Below are positions 9,412-20,965 of a stretch of 64,000 nucleotides of DNA, piece after piece. Every line of letters begins with the position of its first letter. Position 1 is the stretch's first letter. Both the position numbers and the translations under genes were made by a program. The stretch comes from Pogostemon cablin (lineage: Eukaryota; Streptophyta; Magnoliopsida; Lamiales; Lamiaceae): contig CM042975.1 of the NCBI GenBank assembly GCA_023678885.1, forward strand, positions 24,035,405 to 24,099,404. The letters are read 5' to 3'. The notes below the pieces were generated by a model. The model ran no database searches. It saw nothing but the letters and a program-made list of their open reading frames with translations, and had not been told where the DNA came from.

Positions 9412-10973
9412 TGATTAGCCATAACTTGTAGTCGGGTTGACCAATTCAAGAATTTATTGAACCACGGGAGGTAGGCACTAGTGCTTGAGCAATCTCACGT
9501 TTCTTATAATTTTATAGAGACGAATCATCAAAGTTTTGGTGATCAAACAAGTAATTAAATCAATCAATGCAAGTAAATAAGCAATGATCAAGTAAACAAA
9601 TATCGAATGAGTGTGATTAGTTTTTCAAGTTAAACAAAAGTGAGATTAACAACAATTAAGAAGTGGTAACTCTAGGAATTATGTACTTAACTCATATGCA
9701 TCATGGATAAATGATTAAGGGCAAATACTAGTTTCTTCTAAACTTTCTCTCGAAATGAATAGAATGTGAATCCAAATAAGAATCCCAAAATAGCTCAATG
9801 GATTGGTTCTCACTCAAATAATTCCATCTAGGTACTAAGCTTAAACGAGAATCCCCTTACACAATCAATCAACCTCTCGATCAAACCAATCAGATGTCCT
9901 ATCAAAGGGTTCTAAATCCTAAAGGATATCTCTATCTCTTTAAGACTTGTAATGCACATGAAGTTATGATAAATTGATTCAATGAACTATCCTAAACATA
10001 TAATTGATTTCTCAATCTAATCACATGCCTATGACAATTAATCACACAATTCAACAATACAATTCAAACAATTAATAATCAATGATAGAAAATCACAAAT
10101 CCATTCAACACATGAATTAAAATAAATAGATCCCCAAAATTAATCAACAACTCTCATGTTGCTAATCTCACAAGGGAGATTAGTTTACCATCTTCATAAG
10201 ATAATTAACATAGACATTAAAAACCTTACAAGTCATGATAATCAAATAGGATTACTACAACAATGGGAAGAAAACTCCCTTGGATTGTCTCCAATGGCTA
10301 TTTCCTTCCTTTCCTTATAATTCTCCTCTCTTCCTTGCTTCTTCTCTTCAATTGGATGATAGATTTATGGTGAGATGATGATGGAATGAATAGATGGATG
10401 AAAGTGATAAATGGAATGGTGTAGAATGAAGGAATTGGTGTGTGGAGTGTGTGAGCAGCTGAATTTCGGATCCAATTGATCAAATATTGAATGGAGTGGT
10501 ATTTATGCCCTTATAGATCTTCTAGAAGGAATCTGGAATTTTTCTGAATTTTTACACCTACACGGCTCGAGTTTAGTACACAGCTCGAGTCGTGTCTAGG
10601 GTTTCTGGTCAATGGCGAGCTCCGAATAGCGCACGGCTCGTGCGCGGTACACGGCCACAGGGGTGGCCGTGTTGTGTGTTCTGATGCCCGCGCACGGCAT
10701 ATTCTTACAAGCCCGTGCACAGTACACGGGCCATGCACTCTATACGCCTCGAGTACCAAACACGACTTGCCGTGTTTGTGCTGCTTTGCTTCCTTCTTTC
10801 TCCCGACTTTATTTTTGCTCTGTTTTTCACCTGTGTTAACACGTATAAGTTCATTCCCACACATACCAATAAAAACACTTAACACCACCAAAATACACAT
10901 AAAAATGGATAAAATACTATGAAATCGGATATAAAATGATACTAAAATTTAGGTGAAGATAACGACAATCACA
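9412..10973 (-). repeat. 3' LTR of the minus-strand Athila-like element
   Basis: On the minus strand it begins TGTGATTGTCG at 10973, directly after the polypurine tract TTTAAGTTTGGGGG, and ends GGCTAATCA at 9412. It contains GGGCATAAATACC (near 10490-10506, minus strand) as TATA region, a block of CACGGCTCGAG/GGCCGTG words (10560-10760), and CTCTCGAAATG...GGTTCTCACTC-type sequence shared with the other LTRs. The 5 bases outside the end are CTTAT (9407-9411), the expected target duplication; its partner is lost. Confidence 0.8.
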
Positions 10974-11680
10974 CCCCCAAACTTAAAGTGTTGCTCGTCC
11001 CCGAATAATGAAAATGATAAACCAAAGGTGAGATTTTCACCTAGAAAACTAAAATGAACGTAAGTAATAGCACATCAATAGCAATAATAACTACAAATTA
11101 TGCTAATTTTTCCTACAACATTAGATTCATGATATGAGAAATTAACAAGTTCAATCAAAAGAGAATAAAGTGCAATATAGTCCATTTTAGTCTAAGTCTC
11201 ACCTAAGTTTATCAATTCCACTCGACACTCTTTAAATAGGATAAATCAACACTCATCATTCAATTGGTTCGACTCACCATATACTTGCTCGTAAACTCCA
11301 TTCACAAACCACCAAAGTTTCAATTGATGATCAAAAAGGTCTTTGATTAAGGATGTAATGATAGACTCTTTGGCAAGGTAGGAAGAATTTAGATAAAAGT
11401 AACTAAACAAGTGTAAGTAATCGAAGTGGTAGCTCCTTTCTTCCATTCCTCAACATTTTCTTCCCTTCTTATTCTTTGCAACATTCAAGCACTAATCATC
11501 ACTTCTCTTTTGATGTTCAATTATTTTTTATTGTATGCTCCCTTCTTTTGATTTTTAGTTTCTTTAGCATCTTTGTTTCTTCGCTCATTTTCTTACTTTT
11601 AAGGTTACATATGCACTCTTCTTTATGCTCTTTTCATCCTTTTATCCAATTTCCTCTTCTTCTTTTGTTATCTCATAATA
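10974..11680 (-). other. 3' untranslated part of the minus-strand Athila-like element with polypurine tract
   Basis: 10974-10990 reads on the minus strand as AAGTTTGGGGG beside the LTR. The rest is AT-rich. 11476-11754 (plus) is an inverted copy of 24118-24384: both translate to nearly the same hydrophobic chance peptide (word FIVCSLLLIFSF). This shows that two elements of one family lie here in opposite orientation. Confidence 0.65.
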
Positions 11681-12596
11681 CCTTCCTAGCTACCATATCC
11701 TCGATTACTCACACAAAAGGTATATATATCAGGCTCAGCTCTCAAGTTTGCTAACTCACGATTTTCTTCAACACGCATTTGCCTCAGCACCGCTTCTACT
11801 CCTTCTCGATTCCTTCGATAAAATTCCCTCACAACCGTAGAGTGTTGCGCGCCTGCCATTGTGAAGTTAGCATTTTTCCTCCGAGAATAACTGTTGTTAG
11901 CTCCGGAGCAGGTAAAGGGAATGAAGCTCCTTTGTCTTGCCTCAAGCAATAAGTACCTCCTATCAAAGATAAAAACTCCATCCTCAATAGCTGGTTATTG
12001 TTGAGCCCCTTACTAGTCATCCTATTTTGCATTCCTCTGAGATCAATCCCTAATCCTTGGGCTATCATTGTAACTATCCCTCCAACCATCACTCCTTGTG
12101 AAGTTTTTCTCTTAGCTACTCTTTCTGCATGTTGGACAAAGTGGGCTGCCATATTCAACTCAAGCTCATGATATAAACAATACATAATGTAGAGTTGTTT
12201 CTCTCTTACTGCTCCACCTTCGTAATGAGCCACAATTGTATTGATACAATCTTCTCCAGATATCTCATTACGGGATTTCTAATAGCCGTCCCCTTTGATG
12301 CGCTAGGGATGTAATCTGCTGGTTCTGTTCTATCATTGACTACTATTTTCCACCAACTTTGCTGATTGAAACCCCCTCCTTCATAAAAATGATCATGGTT
12401 CTCATATGGTGGGCATCCTATAAACCTATTCAACACATAGATGGGTACCTTCTCCCTCAACTCGTTGTTCAGCTGGAAAGTTATTGATGTTGGGAAGTCA
12501 TTCCCATTCTTCCTTACCTCAAGAGTACTCAAGAATTCAGTTGTAAGATGTTAATAGGTAGGAGGTCTCTTGTCAAAGAACTCCTCTATCCCTCTG

Positions 12597-14094
12597 TGAT
12601 GAGTGATATTTTCACCTAAATTTTAGTATCTTTTTATGTCTGTTTTCATAGTATTTTATCCGTATTTAGGTATACTTTGGTTTTATTTTGTGTTTTTATG
12701 GAAATGTGTGTGAATGAGTTTAAACGTATGATTTTCAGTTTTTAGTGGATGCTAGACATGATAAGAAAGATATAGGAAATAGGGCAGCAAGTACACGGGC
12801 CGTGTACAGAACACGGCCCTATCGGAGTTGGCTGTGTTCCATCGCCAGAAGACCCTACACGGCCACCCTTGTGGCCGTGTGCAGAACATGGGCCGTAGGC
12901 AGCAACACGGGCCGTGTACCAAACACGGCCCTATCTAGAAGAGCCGTGTGCAGAACACGAGTCGTGTAGGTGTTGGGATCAGAAAATTTTTAGAAACTTC
13001 TAGAAGCTTCCCAAGGGGTATAAATACCCATTTATTCTTCTTTAAGAGAGATTCAGTTTTTGGACCCTGCACACACACATCACACACCATTCTCTCCATT
13101 TCACACCATCATCTTCATCCATTCTTCGTTTTTTGGATCTACCATCATCCCACCATCAATTTCTACATCCAAGTGAAGGAAAAGGATCAAGGAAGAGATA
13201 AAAATGCAAAGAAGGAAAGGAGATCACCATTGAAGATAGATCAAGGGAGTTTCCATTCAATCTTTGTATTAAACCTCATAGTTTATCATGATTTAAAAGG
13301 ATTTAATTATCTATGTTAATTTCTTTATGAATATGGTAGGCTAATCTCCCTTGTGAGATTAGCAACATGAGAGTTGTTGGATAATTTTGGGATTTGTGTA
13401 TTTAAATTCATATGTTGATTGGGTTAATTGATTTTCTATCATTGATTATTAATTGCTTGATTTGTTTTGTTGATTTGTGTGTTTAGTTGTTCTGGATATG
13501 TGATTAGATTGAGAAATTAATTATATACTTAGGATAATTAAGTGAATCATTTCATCAAACACTTCATGTGCATTATAAATTGTAAAGAGATTGAGAAAAC
13601 CTTTAGAGTTTAGAACTCTTTGATAGAACATGTGATTGGTTTGATCGAGAGGTTGATTAATCGTGTGAAGGGACTCTCACCTCAAGTTTAGTATATAGTT
13701 GGAATTGTTTGAGTGAGAACCAATCCATTGAGCTTGATTCCATATCCTATTCATCTTGAGAGGGAGTTTAGGTGAACTTAGTATTGGCCCTTAATCTAAA
13801 CCCATGATCATATGAATTTGATGCATTTATCCTAGGATTTCCACTTCTTAATTTTGTTAATCTCACTTTTACTCAACTTGGAAAACCACTCATTTCATCC
13901 ATCTATTTTGTTTGTTAATCATTTCTTGTGTGCTTTCTTTGATTGATTTAATTTCTTGTTTGATCAAACTACCCATTGATGATTCGTCTTTATAAAATTA
14001 CGACAAACGTGATCTCGCTTAAGCTCTAGCGCCACCTCTCTGTGGTTAGATAAATTATTTTAATTGATCATCCCTACTGCAAAATGACTAATCA
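12597..14094 (+). mobile_element. Solo LTR, Athila type, nested in the env-position ORF
   Basis: 1498 bp with ends TGATGAGTGAT and GACTAATCA. It is flanked by CTCTG on both sides (12592-12596 and 14095-14099), a perfect 5-bp target duplication. Inside are TTTTCACCTAAATTTT at the start, a GGCCGTGT/ACACGG word array (12790-12970), TATAAATA at 13019-13026, and the conserved stretch with GGTTGATTAAT and GAGAACCAATCC. Related to the LTR at 24887-26700. No internal element sequence remains, so recombination between two LTRs is the likely origin. Confidence 0.88.
13019..13026 (+). promoter_or_regulatory. TATA box of the solo LTR
   Basis: TATAAATA in GGGGTATAAATACCC. The matching GGGTATAAATA occurs at 25544-25551 and 58877-58884, and TATAAATA at 17683-17690, always just after the palindromic-word block or at the matching LTR position. 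Confidence 0.55.
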
Positions 14095-14365
14095 CTCTGC
14101 TACTAAACATTCTTCTCACATCAACTTCTACCACAAGCCCTATCATAGTCTCCTGATTCTGAAATCTAGTTGGCTTGATCTTCGGGAAAATTACTTGCCA
14201 CCTCAAGATATACTTTTCCCAACCTTCCTCGAAATCTACTCCAAAGTACTCAAGATGTATCCCATCTTCCATTAATTTGGCATCTAAGTTGGCCAATTCT
14301 GGTTCAGTTTCCACAATGATAAAGTCTTCATTTCGTCTTCGTACTCTTCTTTCGGCCATCTTCAA

Positions 14366-15722
14366 TATTCAACTTTTTTACATTATACACAACTTCATCA
14401 TAAGGGTAATTAAATATAGAATCATCACTAGTTATTAAACTAAATGCTAATCCTAATCATACTTTGATGTTCCATGGTAACACCCCTTTCAAAATACAAT
14501 CTGCATGCTTAATCATTAAAGAGTTGGAACAGGCAACTACACATCATTCTTAATAATTCAAACAAGAGCATCTTTTCTTTTCATGAGTTTCATCACATAT
14601 TCCCCTCATACTTGCATCATTTATTTAACAATTTATCCACAATGCTTCATTATTCATGTAAAGCCCTCATTTTGACTCAAACACTCACTTAAGCATTTCA
14701 TCGAACACTTGCCATGCAACAGTTTTCAAAGCAATTTTTTCAAAAGAATATCAAACACCCTTATACTCAAATCCTCAATACCTAAGCTATTGCATAACAA
14801 TACAATTATCATATAAGCATCATCAATCAATTTATCTCATTATATGCACCATCAAAATTCAAAATTCCCCAAATTCAAACCACATGAACCCTAAATTTTG
14901 CATCCTCAAATGAAATCATCAATCAAAACTTGCAAATTTGTATCCTATCATCCTAAGCATGTTTTAAACATACTCTAATTCAAAATCCATACAAAAATTC
15001 TGAAGTTCAACTTTCAATTGAGAACTAGGGCAAGAATTTCATACCTTGAATTTTCTTGAAATGAATGGACGAAATGGGTATAAGAAACCACACCTACTAC
15101 CACTCAATCTTACCAATTTTGAATGTTTACTGCGGATTTGTGGGTTTTGGAAAGGGTAAGGATGAAATGAAAGGTATGAGTGCGAATGGGAGTGAGGAGG
15201 GCGTGTTCGGGGGTCAGTCTTTTAACTTCTGACTTCAGACACGACATGGACCGTGTTTGGTACAGGCCTCTCAGTGCCCGTGTTTGGTTTTTTGACGACT
15301 GCGCACGGGCAAATCTTACAGGGCCGTGCACGGTACACAGGCCATGTAGTTGCACTGGACACGGCTCGTGTTAGGAACTCGACCTAGATTTGGGCATGTA
15401 GCGGTTTCGGATGACTGTACATGGCCAACCGTTACAGGATCGTGTACTGTACAAGGACCGTGTAGTTGTCCCCTGTTTTCTTCAATTTTTCAACTTTGAA
15501 CCTTGTCTTCCCCTATTTTTATGTTTCCAATGCTCCCTATTTATGCTCAAAAACTCATTCACATCATTAGCTCAACAATTGGTATAAAAATAAAAGGATT
15601 ATCAACTTCCATACCACCAAAACGGGCCAAAATCACACCGAACTCATGAGAAAATTTTCAAATTTGACTAAAAAATACAAGAATACATGCCACATAGATT
15701 ATAACATATCATACCACACCAT
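14366..15722 (-). other. Long spacer between integrase and env-position ORF, with LTR-like character
   Basis: On the minus strand it follows the polypurine-like TTTAAGTTTGGGGGG (15723-15737). It carries GGCCGTGT/ACACGG words (15240-15480) like the LTRs, a short CATAAATAGGG TATA-like motif near 15535, and then AT-rich leader up to the ATG at 14365. No coding sequence is seen. It could supply a promoter or splice acceptor for the downstream ORF; that is inference. Confidence 0.5.
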
Positions 15723-15738
15723 ATCCCCCCAAACTTAA
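15723..15738 (-). other. Internal polypurine-like tract after integrase
   Basis: The minus strand reads TTTAAGTTTGGGGGGATATG. It matches the tract next to the true 3' LTR (10974-10990) but lies 4.7 kb upstream of it, between pol and the env-position ORF. A plus-strand relative is at 23046-23060. Confidence 0.6.
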
Positions 15739-15922
15739 ATTGAAACAAGAGTTTCGAGGTAAGTTTGCAAAAAGTGAAAGGATATACTATTACACATCCA
15801 AGAAACACTCCTTGTATCTTCAATACATCTCCTTCTCACAAGCACAATCCACCTACAAGACCAAAAACGCAAAACGAGAAAAAAATATTTACAAATCTAA
15901 ACTACTAAAAGGATATGAGCTT

Positions 15923-17189
15923 TCAAGAGGTGAAAGTGTCAGCATATACCAACTCCCTTTGAGAGGGAGAATGGTAATGTTTCACCCTATGACCATTAAC
16001 CACAAAAGCATTTACATCCAATCCTTCATGTTTTATCGGGCCATAATCTCTAACCTCAATCACCAAGTATGGATCGGTCCATTTCGAATGAAGTTTTTCG
16101 GGGAATAATTTAAGTCTTGAATTGAACAATAAAATCTTATCCCCCGGAATAAACTCCCTCATTTTGATCCTTTCATCGTGCCATCTTTTGAGCTTTTCTT
16201 TCAAAATCCTTGAGCTTGAATAAGCTTCTTCTCTAAACTCTTCTAATTCAATCCATTGGAGACACCATTTCTTGCCGGATTCTTTCTCATCAAAGTTTAA
16301 CTTCCGAAGGGCCCATAGTGCCTTATGCTCCAACTCCACGTGTAAATGGCATGCCTTCTCATAAACAAGCTTGTACGGAGAAAAACCTAGGACGATCTTA
16401 TAGGCCGTTCGATAGGCCCAAAGGGCATCATCAAGCTTAGAAGACCAATCCTTTCGATTTCCATTGACCGTTTTCTCAAGTACAAGCTTCACTTGCCTAT
16501 TTGACACCTCCGCCAAGCCATTTGTTTGAGGATGGTAAGGTATAAAAACCTTATGCTTCACTACATAACCATTCAAGAGCTTCTCAATAAGCTTGTTGAT
16601 GAAGTGAGATCCCCCATCACTAATCATGGCCTTTGGCACCTCAAATTTAGCAAAGATGTTCTTCTTTAAGAAACCCTTGACCACTAGAGCATTGTTTGTC
16701 CTTGTCGAGATTGCTTCCATCCATTTAGACATATAATCTATCGCAAGTAATATGTAAAGGTAACCATTGGAAGGCAGAAATGGGCCCATGAAGTCCATCC
16801 CTCATACATCGAACACTTCAACTTAAAAAATATTCCTCATGGGCATTTCATCACGTTGCCCTATACTTCCAATCCTTTGGCACCTATCACACCCCTTGAT
16901 GTACTCCTTACAATCTTTGAACAAAGTTGGCCAAAACAACCCCGATTGTATGATCTTTGCTCCCGTCTTTTGAAATCCAAAGTGTCCTCCATAAGCTGAA
17001 CTATGGCACATCTCCATGACACTTAACTTTTTCTCCTCCGGAATACACCTCCTTATGATCCCATATGGACAATTCTTAAATAAAGGAGGATTATCCGATT
17101 AGTACTCCTTGACATTATGATAGAACTTCTTCCTTTGAGATTCGGTGAGATGAGTCGGCTTGAGGCCACAAGCTAAATAATTCACAAAA
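15923..17189 (-). pseudogene. Integrase of the Athila-like element, broken
   Basis: 17017-16823 carries the HHCC zinc-binding N-domain (HSSAYGGHFG...CDRCQR). Stops near 16800-16822 separate it from 16798-15923, which holds the catalytic core: first Asp in MDFMGPF, second in MISDGGSHFINK, Glu in NGLAEVSNRQVK. The C-terminal part has RKDWSSKLDDALWAYRTAYK and ACHLHVELEHKALWALRKL, a signature typical of the Athila branch. The frame runs on upstream of 17017 to the solo LTR but has a stop near 17100. Integrase would insert element DNA into the nucleus genome; this copy cannot be made whole. Confidence 0.8.
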
Positions 17190-17194
17190 TCCGT

Positions 17195-18831
17195 TGATTA
17201 TCGTTAAAATTTAGTGGATTTTAGAGTCGTGTTCGTGTGATTTTTGCGTGTTTTTATATTATTTTAGTATTTTATTATTTATTTTTGTTGTTTTTTATTT
17301 TTGGAGTAAAGTGTGTTGAATCATGCTATTTTTTATTGTAGGAATGAGGTGTATTTGAGCAAAAATTAGAAAAGGAGGAAACGGGAATTATATTGGGATG
17401 AAATTGAGAAAAAAATGATGGCACACTAATAGACAACAAATTTTAAAGGGGGGCTACGACAATAGTTTTTTTGAGTGTTGAATCCACCTTCCTTGAAAGC
17501 TTTTAAGGTCAGCCCCTGAACCGCAGTACCATTGAACCCGGTTGATAAGAGAATTGATCCAATTTGTTATTTCTTCCATTTTCCTAGATTCGTATTTTTA
17601 GCCAAAAAGCCCAATTTCTCCGCTTAAGCCCAATTTCTCCCATTAAGCCCATTACCCAATGTTTGCCCTAATCCTCCATACATATAAATACCCTTCTTCT
17701 CATCTTTGAACTCCAACACCCATTCCATTCCCCTCAATTTGGAGGTCACACCCCATTCCACACACACTACACTCCATCCATCCATCCTTATTTCCATCCA
17801 CCCATTCCACTTGGTTTCTTCAAAATTCATCCTTCATTCCATCCTTCCACCAATCTAAGAAGGGAAAATCAACACGAAGTGAATATTGGAGCATGTTGAA
17901 GGAAGATCAAGCCTACTTTAAAAGGGAAGCTTATCAACATTTAATTTGTGATTTTCTTCATTATTTGGCTCAATGGGAGCTAGTCATGGATCGTATTGAT
18001 TTTTTATAATTTGTAGTGGCTAGTCCTCATGTGAGTATGCCACATGATGGATTGAGACTATTCTAGATATGTAGGATTTTTAATGGTTTAATTTAATTGA
18101 TTTTGGAATTTATCTCATGATCTATGATTACTTGATTTATATTATGAATTGTGTGGTTAAATTCTCTATTCATAGTGTTAGGATGATCATTCCAATATTA
18201 TGCTTAGGGTTTTAATTGAATCATTTTATTATATGATCATGTATATTAGTGTAGGGAGAGGTAAGTCATACCCTTCTTGTGCTTGGAATATTCATGAGAT
18301 AACACTTAGTTAATTGATCTTAATTGTTTGCTAATTGAGTGAGAAGAACCAAACTTACGATCATAGTACCTTCTATGGGAATTGAGAGTAAGAATCAATC
18401 TTAGGAGCTTACAAACTTGTAAAAAGTTTAAAACCTAATTACCTTGGTCATAGGGATTAGGGGAACATATGTGATTGCTTCTATTCCATTTTTAATGATG
18501 TTTTCCATTAGAAACTCGCATGTCTAGGTGATGTCTTAATTTTGATTGTGGTTAAGCCTTGCATACTTCTTAGATTGCTCACATTCACCCATCATCCATC
18601 TCATATGTACATTTTCTATCTTTATTTGCTTTCCTAGTTAATAGTTTGTAGTGTAATTAATCCATCCTTTTATTGATTAGTCCTTCTAGAGTAAAATATT
18701 TCTCAAATACGGATACATACACTTTCTTCCTTGGGTTCGATATTATAATTTTGCACTTGGTCGCCACGTTCTACACAACGATAGAGTACGCTTACTCTTA
18801 TCAATTTGTACCAAAATTGAGACTAAGTTCA
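17195..18831 (+). mobile_element. Solo LTR nested in pol, between RNase H and integrase
   Basis: 1637 bp, ends TGATTATCGTTAAAATTTAG and GACTAAGTTCA. Flanks are TCCGT (17190-17194) and TCCGC (18832-18836), a 5-bp duplication with one later change. It separates the coding word PWYAD at the RNase H end from the adjoining pre-integrase coding sequence (word VNYLACG). Inside are TATAAATA (17683-17690), a leader with many CCATTCCA words, and TTTTGCACTTGG near the 3' end. It belongs to a different LTR family from 12597-14094 and resembles 58439-59724. Confidence 0.82.
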
Positions 18832-20160
18832 TCCGCATACCATGGCCTCCCGGTCTCACGCAAAGTGTACATCCTTTGAAAATCAATTTGAATGATCTCT
18901 TCATCTGGAAATACATCCTTAATAAACTCTATGGTTCCCTCTTCATCAATATTTTCCAAACGTGACAAGTGGTCGGTTATGATATTTTCGACCCTCTTCT
19001 TGTCACGTATCTCCACATGAAACTCCTGCAACAAAAGAACCCAATAAATTAGTCTTGGTTTAGCATATTTCTTACTCATCAAATACCTAATGGCGGCATG
19101 ATCCTTGGACACAATCATTTTTGTGCCAACTAGGTATGGACAAATTTTTTCAAAAGCATAAACCACGGATAAATTTTTTTTTTCCGTTATAGTGTAATTC
19201 TTTTGATTTGAATTGAACGTCTTTGATGCATAGTAGAATGCTTGAAACTACTTCTCCTTCACTTGACCAAGCACCACTCCCAATGCATTGTCACTTGCAT
19301 CACAATGGAGCTCAAAAGGCTTACTCCAATCGGGAGAAACGAGTATTGGAGATGAAATTAAGGCTTCCTTGAGCACCCTAAAAGCATCAAGACATGCATC
19401 ATTAAATTCAAACGGAGCATCTTTTTCAAGTAATTTACATAAAGGTTTGCCTATGTTAGAAAAATCTTTTATAAAATGTCGATAGAACCCGGTGTGGCCA
19501 AAAAATGATCTAACCCCTTTTTCATTTTTTGGTGGGTGAAGATGTTCAATAGCTACAACCTTTGCCCTATCAACTCTCAAACCTTTCTCCGATATATAAT
19601 GCCTAAGTACGATACCCTCTTGAACCATAAAATGATATTTTCTCAATTCAAGACTAGGTTCATATCTTGACATCGCTGCAAAACCATAAAAAGATTAGCC
19701 AAGCATTTATCAAATAAAGACCCAAAGATGGAAAAGTCATCCATAAAAACCTCAATTATATTTTCAATCAATCCCCCAAAGATGGCCATCATGCAACGTT
19801 GAAAGGTGGTGGGGGCATTGCACAACCCAAAGGGTAATTTTTAAAAAGCAAACGTGGCATATGGACAAGTAAAAGTTGTTTTCACTTGATCATCGGGGGC
19901 TATCATGATTTGGTTGTATAATACTTTTATCCCACCAACCTATCAAGCATTTGATCAATAAAAGGCAAAGGGAAATGATCTTTATGAGTGTTTTCATTAA
20001 GCTTTCTATAATCACAACAAACTCTCCACTCCGTTTCAACCCTTGTAGCAAGTTCTTTATCAAATTCCGTTTTAACAATAGTCAATCCCCCTTTCTTAGC
20101 CACAACATGCAAAAGACTCACATGCTGACTATCACTTAAGGCATAAACAATATTAGCATC
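18832..20160 (-). pseudogene. Reverse transcriptase and RNase H of the Athila-like element, broken
   Basis: From high to low coordinates: 20121-19927 (VAKKGGLTIV, WRVCCDYRKLN, HFPLPFIDQML), 19825-19643 with the RT active-site variant FMDDFSIFG, 19673-19248 with thumb and connection (RVDRAKVVAIEHLHPPKN, LHCDASDNALGVVLGQ) and 19166-18801 with RNase H tail (SKDHAAIRYLMSKK, NIITDHLSRLE). Frameshifts occur near 19650, 19200 and 19900. The end PWYAD is the break point of the solo LTR. Confidence 0.8.
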
Positions 20161-20957
20161 TAATCATTTCAAAACTTTTTTCCTAACAACCTCTTGCATA
20201 ATGGGGTTCAAACTACGTTGAGGTTGTATGCATGTTTTACTCTCATCAATCAACCTAATGTGATGCATACAAATAGTGGGACTTATACATTTCAAATTAT
20301 CCAGACTCCACCCTATAGCACTTTTATTATCTCGAAGCACTCTCAACAATTTATCAAGCTCAAGAGGTGAAAGGGATGATGATACAATTACCGGAAAGGT
20401 CTTGTTGTCCCCCAAATATGCATACATAAGGTGATCGAGTAATGGCTTCAATTCCTCTTTTTCCTTTTCAACATTTGGCTCTTCATTCTCGACCTCCAAT
20501 AGAAGATACTCCATTTTTCATAGTACATCAACTTGTCTTCATCTTCTTGCATTTTGCTACAAGCATTCAAATCATGTAAGCAATCATTTATATCATCATC
20601 TTTTAGACAATAGAAAGAAGAGTTAGATTTAAGAGATAAAGTAAGAGAATGACTTATGCTTGTCTCGAGAGGATCTTTAAATAAAAAGAATGGCAAATTC
20701 TCTTGAACAACTTCATCAATCAATTCAATCCTTCTACACTCCTCTTTCTCCTTCGGATGCCTCATAGCATTTCTTAATGAAAACACTACTTCTTCTTCAT
20801 TTACTCTTAAAGTCAGCTCTCCCTTGTGCACATCAATTAAAACTCTTCCCGTTGCCAAGAATGGACAACCCAAAATCAATGGAACATTAGAATCCTCATC
20901 CTTATCAAGCACTACGAAATCTACTGGGAATATGAATTTTCCAACTTTAACTAACAC
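20161..20957 (-). pseudogene. Linker between protease and reverse transcriptase
   Basis: 20957-20448 (KVGKFIFPVDFVVLDKDED, PLILGCPFLATGRVLIDV) is the protease C-terminal part and linker. 20514-20164 has the Athila-type pre-RT sequence (MYAYLGDNKTFPVIVSSSL, KSAIGWSLDNLKCISPTICM, QPQRSLNP). The two overlap in different frames, so a frameshift lies near 20450-20510. Confidence 0.75.
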
Positions 20958-20965
20958 ATCCTCGA

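Larger units (their letters stand above)
11686..14365 (-). pseudogene. Env-position ORF of the Athila-like element, disrupted
   Basis: The N-terminal part (14365-14095) starts MKMAERRVRRRNED and is cut at 14095 by a solo LTR (12597-14094). The frame resumes at 12592 and continues through 12532-12206 (words IYVLNRFIGCPP, FYEGGGFNQQSWW, NPVMRYLEK). A frameshift near 12240 separates it from 12233-11829 (YIMYCLYHELELNM, GGIVTMIAQGLGIDL), and a further shift leads into 11949-11686. The middle looks like the putative plant transposon protein family found after pol in Athila elements. Its real function is unknown; the name env-like rests on position only. A stop codon also lies just after the resumed frame, near 12555. 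Confidence 0.6.

Noticed and set aside
11476..11754. Hydrophobic protein of 92 residues, and its relative at 24118-24384 on the other strand
   Set aside because: Both lie in the T-rich untranslated part next to the polypurine tract of Athila-like elements, and the reading frame is antisense to the element; hydrophobicity comes from T-rich codons.
15110..15374. Small ORFs with HGPCTVHGP-like words
   Set aside because: They are translations of the GGCCGTGT/ACACGG word array and occur on both strands and in several LTRs.
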